8,101 bases of DNA from Chloroflexota bacterium (GTDB lineage Bacteria; Chloroflexota; Limnocylindria; Limnocylindrales; CSP1-4): positions 1 through 8,101 of the forward strand of contig JAKAAV010000081.1 of the NCBI GenBank assembly GCA_021802185.1, given 5' to 3'. The translations under genes and the position numbers were made by a program. A model generated the notes under the pieces. That model was not told the DNA's origin. It saw nothing but the letters and a program-made list of their open reading frames with translations, and did no database searches. Shown piece by piece: positions 1-4,774 of this stretch. Numbering within the stretch: position 1 is the stretch's first letter; each line of letters opens with the position of its first letter.

Positions 1-740
1 CGGACGTGCTCCCAGGCATCGGCCGTCTCGCGAGCGTCGAGGCCGCACGGGACGAGCAGGATCTGCTCCGGATCGACCTCAGCGACGGCTTCCCACGTCG
101 TCGGCAGCGACCGGTCTCCCTCGGCGCCCAGCACGTCCCAGCCGCCGGCCCGCCGGACCTGTTCGGGGACCCAGAGCCCGCTCGCGTACGGCGGATCGAG
201 CCACTCCACCGCGACGACCCGGCGCGCCCGAATCCCCTCCGACCGCCTCCGCTGGACCTGAGCCTCGATGGCCCCGAGCCGCTCGCGCAGCAGTTCGACG
301 AGGCCGATCGCCTCATCCTCCGCCGACGTCATCGCGCCCACCGTCGTGATCGTGTGGAGGATCCCCTCGATCGACGTCGGCTCGAGCGAGACGACCTCCG
401 CCTCGGAGCCCCACGACCGCAGCGCCTTGACGACGTCGGCCCTGGCGATGCCGCACGACCCGCACTCCTCGTCCGTGAGGACGAGATCGGGCTCGGCGGC
501 GCGAAGCGCGTCGAGGTCGAGGCGACCGACCGATGGACGTCCGCGGCGCGCCGACGGCGAGCCGCCCCCGGAAACCGGTGCCGCCGCCTCGTCGCCGGGC
601 GCCGCCGAACGGGCGACGACCGGAACCGCCGTCACCTCTGGTGGGTGATCGCACCCGTCGCTCCGGCCCACGAGCTCCTCGTCGAGCCCCAGCGCGCACA
701 CGATCTCGGTGGCCGACGGGAGCAGCGACACGATCCGCAT
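1..740 (-). CDS. BtuF-like cobalamin/metal-chelate binding protein, 3'-truncated by window edge
   Basis: 246 codons are visible from ATG at 740; the gene runs off the window at its C-terminus. The N-terminus MRIVSLLPSATEIVCALGL and later blocks (WLDPPYASGLW about 180-190, VRRAGGWDVLG about 195-205, TTWEAVAEVDPEQILLVPCG about 214-233) match the non-secreted branch of the BtuF/COG0614 periplasmic-binding fold, often annotated as cobalamin-binding protein. No signal peptide or lipobox is present, so it looks cytoplasmic and its true ligand is unproven. Cysteines sit at C30, C93, C96 and C232; the CGSC pair falls where relatives carry a CxxC. Residues 44-72 are Ala/Gly/Ser/Arg-rich and look divergent. 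Family members are usually near 280-300 residues, so about 40-50 are missing. The start is supported by the family N-terminus and by a -10 box 6 nt upstream with no Shine-Dalgarno site. Confidence 0.85.
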   Translation of the reverse strand, partial: MRIVSLLPSATEIVCALGLDEELVGRSDGCDHPPEVTAVPVVARSAAPGDEAAAPVSGGGSPSARRGRPSVGRLDLDALRAAEPDLVLTDEECGSCGIARADVVKALRSWGSEAEVVSLEPTSIEGILHTITTVGAMTSAEDEAIGLVELLRERLGAIEAQVQRRRSEGIRARRVVAVEWLDPPYASGLWVPEQVRRAGGWDVLGAEGDRSLPTTWEAVAEVDPEQILLVPCGLDARETADAWEHV

Positions 741-746
741 CGCCGC

Positions 747-752
747 AGTGTA
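747..752 (-). promoter_or_regulatory. -10 box of a leaderless promoter for the BtuF-like gene
   Basis: Reading the minus strand, TACACT is followed by 6 nt (GCGGCG) and then the ATG at 740-738. This puts the predicted transcription start at or next to the A of the start codon. No Shine-Dalgarno sequence and no clear -35 box are seen. The same spacing occurs at the LOG and ROK genes. Confidence 0.5.
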
Positions 753-852
753 CGCAGGCGCGGCGCCGCGGATCCGGGGCCGCGGTTCGCGACGAAGCGA
801 CGACCGGAGCACGCCGCGAGGACCCGACGACGTGACCCCCGAAGCCCGCCGA

Positions 853-881
853 GAGGCCCCGACGTGTGACGCCGGGGCCTC
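853..881 (-). terminator. Strong hairpin between the ferredoxin and BtuF-like genes
   Basis: GAGGCCCCG (853-861) pairs perfectly with CGGGGCCTC (873-881); two further inner pairs form after one mismatch, leaving a 5-nt loop. It lies about 75 bp after the ferredoxin stop and about 110 bp before the next start. No U-run follows on the minus strand, so it may be a weak terminator or another structural element. The rest of 741-954 shows no gene. Confidence 0.35.
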
Positions 882-921
882 GGGAGCGACGCCGGTCGAC
901 GCGAGCGCCGCGGCCGCGAAC

Positions 922-940
922 CGCCCGGTCAGGCCGGGCG
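922..940 (-). terminator. Hairpin just downstream of the ferredoxin gene
   Basis: CGCCCGG (922-928) and CCGGGCG (934-940) form a perfect 7-bp stem with a 5-nt loop, starting 14 nt after the ferredoxin stop codon. Position and shape suit transcription termination. No clean U-tract follows, as is common in very GC-rich genomes. Confidence 0.45.
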
Positions 941-954
941 AACGTGGCCGAGGA

Positions 955-1242
955 TCAGGCCGGCTTGAGCGAGTTCACCTGTGCGCGGGCCGCGTCCTTG
1001 TCGGTGTACCAGAGCGCGTTGAGGGGCGTGTACGCGGTCCACTCGGCGGGGACGGAGTCCTCCGCGAAGATCGCGTTCACCGGACACTCCGGCTCGCACG
1101 CGCCGCAGTCGATGCATTCGTTCGGGTCGATGAAGAGCGTACGGTCGATACCCTCGTCGAAGTGGATGCAGTCCACGGGGCAGACCGAGACGCAGGCCTG
1201 GTCCATGACATCGACGCACGGCTCGGCGATCACATAGGTCAT
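955..1242 (-). CDS. fdxA: 7Fe ([3Fe-4S][4Fe-4S]) ferredoxin
   Basis: 95 residues; a soluble low-potential electron carrier. The cysteine pattern is C9-x7-C17-x3-C21-P and C43-x2-C46-x2-C49-x3-C53-P. By the known scheme for Azotobacter FdI-type 7Fe ferredoxins, C9, C17 and C53 hold the [3Fe-4S] cluster and C21, C43, C46 and C49 the [4Fe-4S] cluster; C25 matches the extra free cysteine of that family. The C-terminal extension (about 60-95, ending NSLKPA) is typical of the type. An in-frame ATG 21 bp upstream (1263) is possible, but AGGAG at 1254-1250 lies 7 nt before the ATG at 1242, which decides the start. The gene stands alone, with 190 bp upstream and 214 bp downstream free of genes, so its redox partner cannot be told from context. 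Symbol assigned from the family type. Confidence 0.93.
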   Translation of the reverse strand: MTYVIAEPCVDVMDQACVSVCPVDCIHFDEGIDRTLFIDPNECIDCGACEPECPVNAIFAEDSVPAEWTAYTPLNALWYTDKDAARAQVNSLKPA

Positions 1243-1249
1243 CGGGGCT

Positions 1250-1254
1250 CTCCT
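1250..1254 (-). promoter_or_regulatory. Ribosome binding site of the ferredoxin gene
   Basis: AGGAG on the minus strand, 7 nt before the ATG at 1242. It would fall inside codons 3-5 of the longer in-frame ORF, so it argues for the shorter protein. Confidence 0.75.
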
Positions 1255-1284
1255 AGTCTCCACGTCGTCAACGCGGCCGCGGTC

Positions 1285-1290
1285 ATGTTA
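1285..1290 (-). promoter_or_regulatory. Possible -10 box of the ferredoxin gene
   Basis: TAACAT on the minus strand, giving a predicted leader of about 35 nt that includes the Shine-Dalgarno site. No good -35 box is seen; that position is occupied by a 13-bp direct repeat. Confidence 0.3.
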
Positions 1291-1315
1291 CGACGCGGAG
1301 CCTACGACGCGGAGC
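1289..1315. repeat. Tandem 13-bp direct repeat at the ferredoxin promoter
   Basis: TACGACGCGGAGC occurs at 1289-1301 and, identically, at 1303-1315 (period 14). It touches the candidate -10 box and covers the -35 area, a layout compatible with a tandem operator. Confidence 0.5.
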
Positions 1316-1390
1316 GATCCCGGAGCGGCCCGCGAGCACGAATCGGTGGTCACAGAGCCGCGGCGAACGTCCCCGACGACAGATCAGGAA

Positions 1391-1412
1391 GCGCGAGCAG
1401 CCGACCTCGCGC
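1391..1412 (-). terminator. Terminator downstream of the GRRW-repeat gene
   Basis: GCGCGAG (1391-1397) and CTCGCGC (1406-1412) form a perfect 7-bp stem with an 8-nt loop, beginning about 20 nt after the stop at 1433. On the minus strand the stem is followed by TTCCTGATCTGTCG, the most T-rich run in this neighbourhood, as expected for an intrinsic terminator. Confidence 0.5.
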
Positions 1413-1432
1413 CCGGTGCGGTCACGTCGATG

Positions 1433-1813
1433 TCACGCCCACCGGCGGCCCTCCGGAGAGGCAGGCGCCTCCGCCGGATGCCAGCGCCTGCCCGCGAGCA
1501 CGGGCGCCGTCGACCCCGCCTTCCATCTCCTGCCGGCGAGCCATTCGTCGCCCGGCGCCGACCGCCAGCGCCGGCCGGCGACCAGTTCGTCGATGTCGCG
1601 TGCCTGCGTCCACCGGCGCCCCGCGATCGTCTGCTCGAGACCAGGCCTCGCTCCGTCTCCCCTCGACGAGAGGGTCCACGACGCCGGGGCGGATGCCGGG
1701 CGGGCGAGCCCGAGGACGACGACGATGGCGATCCCCGCCAACCACGCCAACACGACCAGCAGCGCGAATCTCGCCGCGTCCGCCCACGGCTCCCGCGCCC
1801 GATGCGCTCGCAC
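1433..1813 (-). CDS. Single-pass membrane protein with five tandem GRRW repeats, unknown function
   Basis: 126 residues from GTG at 1813; I do not recognise the family. An Arg-rich N-terminus is followed by one hydrophobic segment at about 16-36 (FALLVVLAWLAG, IAIVVVLGL). A short linker leads to a C-terminal half made of five (A/E)GRRW motifs whose tryptophans fall at 68, 83, 97, 111 and 125, a period of 15, 14, 14, 14. The first four motifs are preceded by hydrophobic residues (TI, LV, WL, VL). Glycine and arginine codons differ between copies while the residues stay the same, which supports real coding. GGAGG at 1827-1823 lies 9 nt before the GTG; it directly abuts a TTG at 1822 three codons earlier, so GTG is preferred. 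Both flanks of the membrane segment are basic, so topology is unclear. Neighbours are a YHS protein upstream and a ferredoxin downstream, each separated by about 200 bp. Confidence 0.7.
   Translation of the reverse strand: MRAHRAREPWADAARFALLVVLAWLAGIAIVVVLGLARPASAPASWTLSSRGDGARPGLEQTIAGRRWTQARDIDELVAGRRWRSAPGDEWLAGRRWKAGSTAPVLAGRRWHPAEAPASPEGRRWA
1439..1624 (-). repeat. Five coding repeats of about 42-45 bp (LAGRRW motif)
   Basis: Protein-level tandem repeat inside the membrane protein: (A/E)GRRW at residues 64-68, 79-83, 93-97, 107-111 and 121-125. The Gly-Arg-Arg codons read GGG CGC CGG, GGC CGG CGC, GGC AGG AGA, GGC AGG CGC and GGC CGC CGG. The copies have therefore diverged in DNA while keeping the residues, so this is not a recent DNA duplication. 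Spacer residues vary freely. Confidence 0.8.
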
Positions 1814-1822
1814 CTTCTCCAA

Positions 1823-1827
1823 CCTCC
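1823..1827 (-). promoter_or_regulatory. Ribosome binding site of the GRRW-repeat gene
   Basis: GGAGG within GAGGGAGG on the minus strand, 9 nt before GTG 1813 and directly touching TTG 1822. The spacing favours the GTG start. Confidence 0.5.
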
Positions 1828-1927
1828 CTCGGCCGTCCTGACGCCGGCCACCGGCGTCCTCGAAGGCTATCGGGGGCGACTCATCGCGGACTTTGCACCG
1901 GCTTCACTGCGACTTATCAGGGGGCCC

Positions 1928-1990
1928 GGTGAGCAAGCTGCCCCCGGTGAGCAAGCTGCCCCCGGTGAGCAAGCGGCGCACGGTGAGCAA
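1928..1990. repeat. 18-bp tandem repeat, intergenic
   Basis: GGTGAGCAAGCTGCCCCC is present in two identical copies (1928-1945, 1946-1963), a third with three mismatches (1964-1981) and the first 9 bp of a fourth (1982-1990). It lies in the gene-free stretch 1823-2047, downstream of the YHS gene and about 115 bp upstream of the GRRW-repeat gene start. The 18-bp period leaves all six frames open, but no credible gene is formed. Confidence 0.85.
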
Positions 1991-2047
1991 CCGCGGCGAA
2001 GGCGAGAGACGGCGGGCAGGCGAGGCGGAAGAGCGCGTGGACGGTGC

Positions 2048-2239
2048 CTACATCCCCTGTGGCGTGTAGTTCGGGTCGAGGTACTTCTCCGGGTCGTCCT
2101 GGAACTCGAGCATGCAGCCCTTGCCGCAGAAGTAGTACGTCGTGCCCTCGTGCTCGAGCGTCCACTTCGCCGTCGCGGTGTCCACTTCCATCCCGCAGAC
2201 GGGGTCGATCGCCGTCGCCATGTCGTTATCCGTCGCCAT
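2048..2239 (-). CDS. YHS-domain metal-binding small protein
   Basis: 63 residues, nearly all of it one YHS domain: DPVCGMEV at 12-19, then KWTLEHEGTTYYFCGKGC about 25-42, then FQDDPEKYL about 46-54. The cysteines C15, C38 and C42 are the conserved putative metal ligands. YHS domains occur at the N-termini of copper/heavy-metal P-type ATPases and as free small proteins, and are believed to bind soft metals; a specific partner is not seen here. GGAGG at 2249-2245, 5 nt before ATG 2239, decides the start. A second in-frame ATG six codons later has no ribosome site. An open frame continues far upstream, but it is low-complexity and crosses the promoter, so it is not part of the gene. The first 36 nt are an imperfect 18-bp duplication (15 of 18 identical) encoding MATDND then MATAID. 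Confidence 0.9.
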   Translation of the reverse strand: MATDNDMATAIDPVCGMEVDTATAKWTLEHEGTTYYFCGKGCMLEFQDDPEKYLDPNYTPQGM

Positions 2240-2244
2240 GTCGT

Positions 2245-2249
2245 CCTCC
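2245..2249 (-). promoter_or_regulatory. Ribosome binding site of the YHS gene
   Basis: GGAGG on the minus strand, 5 nt before ATG 2239; it selects this start over the longer open frame. Confidence 0.75.
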
Positions 2250-2294
2250 GTTGTGCGCCCGGCGCTGCGCTGGGGTGCGCCGATACTCCCGCCC

Positions 2295-2300
2295 AGTATA
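2295..2300 (-). promoter_or_regulatory. -10 box of the YHS gene
   Basis: TATACT on the minus strand, a near-consensus -10 and one of few AT-rich hexamers in the region. The predicted leader is about 45-50 nt. No clear -35 box is found about 17 bp upstream. Confidence 0.5.
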
Positions 2301-2346
2301 GGCCGCGGGGGACGAAGCCAGGCTGCCCGCTCGGACCCTCGACCGC

Positions 2347-2463
2347 TCGCGGTCCCGTCGGTCGCGGTCGACCGTTCGCGGTCCGGTCGGCCGCGGTCCG
2401 GACCCTCACTCGTCGCGGTCGGGCCGGTCGGGGTCCGGACCCTCACTCGTCGCGGTCGGGCCG
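2347..2463. repeat. TCGCGGTC minisatellite with a perfect 32-bp direct repeat
   Basis: The octamer (T/C)CGCGGTC starts at 2347, 2362, 2376, 2391, 2413 and 2450, so the first four are spaced 14-15 bp. Superimposed on this, 2395-2426 and 2432-2463 are identical 32-bp copies (period 37), each beginning with the palindrome GGTCCGGACC. The array occupies the middle of the 446-bp divergent region 2240-2685, which otherwise holds only the YHS and LOG promoters; I see no credible gene there. Confidence 0.85.
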
Positions 2464-2673
2464 CACCATCTCTGGACGGTCGTCCGAGCCGACCAGCCGG
2501 TTCCACAGGTCGTGGCCGACCTCGTGCTTCGCGACGCATGTGCGCCTTCTGCGGTGCGCGGTGGAGGATCGGCCGAGGCCGCTCGACTGACCGGAGGCCG
2601 CGCGGCCGCTCGCGTTGCGGCCGCGTCCGCATGCCGCAGCGGGCGCCGCAACGTCGAGTACAGGGGCCGACGC

Positions 2674-2679
2674 TATGCT
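2674..2679 (+). promoter_or_regulatory. -10 box of a leaderless promoter for the LOG gene
   Basis: TATGCT, then 6 nt (GCCGGG), then ATG at 2686. The predicted transcription start coincides with the start codon. No Shine-Dalgarno site and no convincing -35 box are present. Confidence 0.55.
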
Positions 2680-2685
2680 GCCGGG

Positions 2686-3480
2686 ATGACGGAGCGACGC
2701 GGACCCCAGTCGCAGCTTCCGCCGCAGGCGACGGCCGACAGGAAGCTGCTCCAGACCAAGCCCTACCAGGACGTGTCGTTCCTCGAGACGGACGCGTGGC
2801 GCTCGCTGCGGATCCTCGGCGAGTTCGTCAGCGGGTTCGAGACGCTCGCGCGCCTCGGCCCCGCCGTGACCGTGTTCGGATCGGCCAGGACGCTGCCGAG
2901 CGACCCGATGTATCGCGCCGCGACGATGCTGGCGAAGGGCCTCGCGGAAGCGGGCTTCACGGTGATCACCGGCGGCGGACCGGGGATCATGGAAGCTGCC
3001 AACAGGGGGGCACAGCAGGGCGGTGGGCTCTCGGTCGGGTGCACGATCGAGCTGCCCCACGAGCAGCGGGTCAACGACTACACCGACCTCTCCGTCAGCT
3101 TCCGCTACTTCTTCGTCCGGAAGATGATGTTCGTGAAGTACGCGCAGGGGTTCGTGATCTTCCCCGGCGGGTTCGGGACGCTCGACGAGCTGTTCGAATC
3201 GATCACGCTCGCCCAGACGGACAAGATCGCGCACTTTCCCGTCGTGCTCATCGGGACGGCGTACTGGAAGGGGCTCTTCGACTGGATGCAGACGCGGGTC
3301 GCGGCCGAGGGCAAGATCGACGGCGGCGATCTCGGGTTGATGCGCGTGACCGACGACGTCGACGAGGCGGTCTCCCTGATGGTCGAGTCGCGTGCCCGGC
3401 GCGAGTCCGCCAGGGCCGGCGACGAGCCGGACGAGGACGACGTCGTGCGGGAGGTCGCCCCGAGGCGCACCCGGATCTGA
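2686..3480 (+). CDS. LOG-family (lysine decarboxylase-like fold) nucleoside 5'-monophosphate phosphoribohydrolase
   Basis: 264 residues. LOG proteins cleave the N-glycosidic bond of nucleoside 5'-monophosphates (AMP, or cytokinin riboside monophosphates), releasing base and ribose 5-phosphate; they were long misannotated as lysine decarboxylases. Visible here are the Rossmann entry VTVFGSAR (61-68), the phosphate-binding GGGPGIMEAANRGA (96-109), the catalytic-site pair R145 K146, and PGGFGTLDE (160-168) with E168 as the expected catalytic acid. The N-terminal extension (QTKPYQDVSFLETDAWRSLRI) and a charged C-terminal tail (about 236-264) mark the longer bacterial form. The open frame extends upstream to a GTG at 2512, but the -10 box 6 nt before ATG 2686 and the start of family similarity support the shorter protein. 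The gene is alone on its strand and converges with the MarP-like gene. Substrate is not assignable from sequence. Confidence 0.92.
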   Translation: MTERRGPQSQLPPQATADRKLLQTKPYQDVSFLETDAWRSLRILGEFVSGFETLARLGPAVTVFGSARTLPSDPMYRAATMLAKGLAEAGFTVITGGGPGIMEAANRGAQQGGGLSVGCTIELPHEQRVNDYTDLSVSFRYFFVRKMMFVKYAQGFVIFPGGFGTLDELFESITLAQTDKIAHFPVVLIGTAYWKGLFDWMQTRVAAEGKIDGGDLGLMRVTDDVDEAVSLMVESRARRESARAGDEPDEDDVVREVAPRRTRI

Positions 3481-3496
3481 CCGACCGAGGATGAGC

Positions 3497-3535
3497 CGGC
3501 CGCGGCGCATGGCGCACCCGTCGAGGCCGCGGCCG
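3497..3535. terminator. GC hairpin between convergent LOG and MarP-like genes
   Basis: CGGCCGCGGC (3497-3506) and GCCGCGGCCG (3526-3535) form a perfect 10-bp stem around a 19-nt loop in the 81-bp convergent spacer. It could end transcription from both sides; there is no T-run on either side. Confidence 0.4.
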
Positions 3536-3561
3536 CGTCGCGTGCCCCGCGGCGGCCCCGG

Positions 3562-4758
3562 TCAGGGCGTGCAGGCCTCGGTGCTGACCGCCCGCGTGCT
3601 CCCGATCGCGCCGGCGACGTCCGACCTGACCTCGGCGATCGAGAGCGCGTAGCCGACCGATGCTGTCGAGCGCGCCCGGGCGAACACGACGCCCGCCACC
3701 CGGCCGTCGGAGGTCACGAAGGGGCCGCCGCTGTCACCGGCCTGAACGTCAGCGGCGAGCTCGATCACGACGCGCGTGACCGAGCTCTGCCCGTAGATGT
3801 CGAAGCCTGTCGCGGTGAACGTGTCGCGCACCGCCCCGGGCACGGCGACGAGGCCGCCGCCCCCGGGGTGTCCGAGCGCGACCCCGACCGTACCGGACGC
3901 GGGCGCCGACGTGGCGAGCGGCAGCGGCGGCACCGACACTCCGGGCGCGTAGAGCAGCGCGACATCCACCGCCGGGTCGTAGAACACGACGCGTGCCCCC
4001 GTCGACGCACCGCTGTTCGCGATCACCGCGGTGGTGCCGCGCTCGCCGGCCACGACGTGCGCGTTCGTGACGATGTACGCCGGCGCGATCGCGAACCCGG
4101 TGCCGGACAGACGCAGACCGCACGCGTCCCCGACGACCTCGACGGTCGACGGGGCGACGCGGTCGGCGAGGGCCGCCACGCTCGCGTCCGTCGGAACGGG
4201 AACGGACGGACCGACCGGACCGCCGAGGAACTGGAAGACCTGCGGGAGCCCGACCGGATCGAGGAGCGCCCGCATCCGGCCGAGCACCGGAGCGGGCGAG
4301 GGCAGCGCCGTCCGGACGGCCGTCACGACGGTCGACTGCTCGATCTGATCCGAGATCGTCTGCGACGGCCCGACGGCGAGGATCGGCGCGAGGAACCAGA
4401 CGGCAAGCACGACCTGCGTCGCGCCGAGCAGCAGGCCCGCGCCTCGATCGATCCCGGCGAGCGGCGTGCGGCCGATGCGCCGGACGACGGCCGCCGCGAC
4501 GGCCGAGCCGAACGCCTGTCCCGTCGCGAGCGCGAGCAGCAGGAACACCAGGACGAGGACTGCCCGCAGGAACCGGTCGAGCGTCGGGAGCGCGGCGGCC
4601 ACCTCGGGCAGGACGGACACCGCGGCGAGCGCTCCGATCCCGGCTCCGAGCAGGCTGAGGGCCTGGGCGACCGCCCCCTGGCGCAGGCCGCTCAGCGCGC
4701 CAGCCGCGATCGTCAGCAGCAGGATCACGTCGAGCGCGTCGAGTTTCACGTCGGGCAT
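3562..4758 (-). CDS. marP: MarP-like membrane serine protease (CvpA domain plus trypsin-like domain)
   Basis: 398 residues. The N-terminal half (about 8-130) has four hydrophobic segments (roughly 9-23, 29-50, 64-84, 105-128) of the CvpA/colicin V production type. A linker leads to a chymotrypsin-fold protease domain (about 190-398). The catalytic triad is visible: H234 in TNAHVV, D265 in DPAVDVALL, S343 in AGDSGGP. C213 and C396 flank the protease domain. In Mycobacterium tuberculosis MarP (Rv3671c) similarly placed cysteines form a disulfide that holds the fold; length and triad positions also match closely. That enzyme is an extracytoplasmic protease required for acid resistance and cell-wall hydrolase processing. 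Start ATG 4758 lies 16 nt after the ROK stop with only a weak ribosome site, so co-transcription and coupling are likely. The same acid-stress role here is inference. Confidence 0.88.
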   Translation of the reverse strand: MPDVKLDALDVILLLTIAAGALSGLRQGAVAQALSLLGAGIGALAAVSVLPEVAAALPTLDRFLRAVLVLVFLLLALATGQAFGSAVAAAVVRRIGRTPLAGIDRGAGLLLGATQVVLAVWFLAPILAVGPSQTISDQIEQSTVVTAVRTALPSPAPVLGRMRALLDPVGLPQVFQFLGGPVGPSVPVPTDASVAALADRVAPSTVEVVGDACGLRLSGTGFAIAPAYIVTNAHVVAGERGTTAVIANSGASTGARVVFYDPAVDVALLYAPGVSVPPLPLATSAPASGTVGVALGHPGGGGLVAVPGAVRDTFTATGFDIYGQSSVTRVVIELAADVQAGDSGGPFVTSDGRVAGVVFARARSTASVGYALSIAEVRSDVAGAIGSTRAVSTEACTP

Positions 4759-4774
4759 GGTATCGATCCGGGCG

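Noticed and set aside
1384..1851. 155-residue minus-strand frame overlapping the GRRW gene
   Set aside because: It is the same DNA in another frame; it lacks a membrane segment and regular repeat structure, and the GRRW frame has the better codon pattern and ribosome site.
6..1932. Long plus-strand open frames across 6-869 and 709-1932
   Set aside because: They are antisense to the BtuF-like and ferredoxin genes, Arg/Pro-rich and low-complexity, with no ribosome sites; high GC makes stop codons rare.
1928..1990. 18-bp repeat as a CRISPR array or origin iterons
   Set aside because: The units are directly adjacent with no unique spacers, too short for CRISPR, and there is no dnaA, rep gene or AT-rich unwinding region.
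2240..2632. Upstream extension of the YHS frame
   Set aside because: It crosses the TATACT box and the minisatellite and is Arg/Pro-rich; a GGAGG site places the start at 2239.
2443..3510. 355-residue minus-strand frame antisense to the LOG gene
   Set aside because: The LOG gene has all family motifs on the plus strand; the antisense frame has no recognisable motif except the short tail noted separately.
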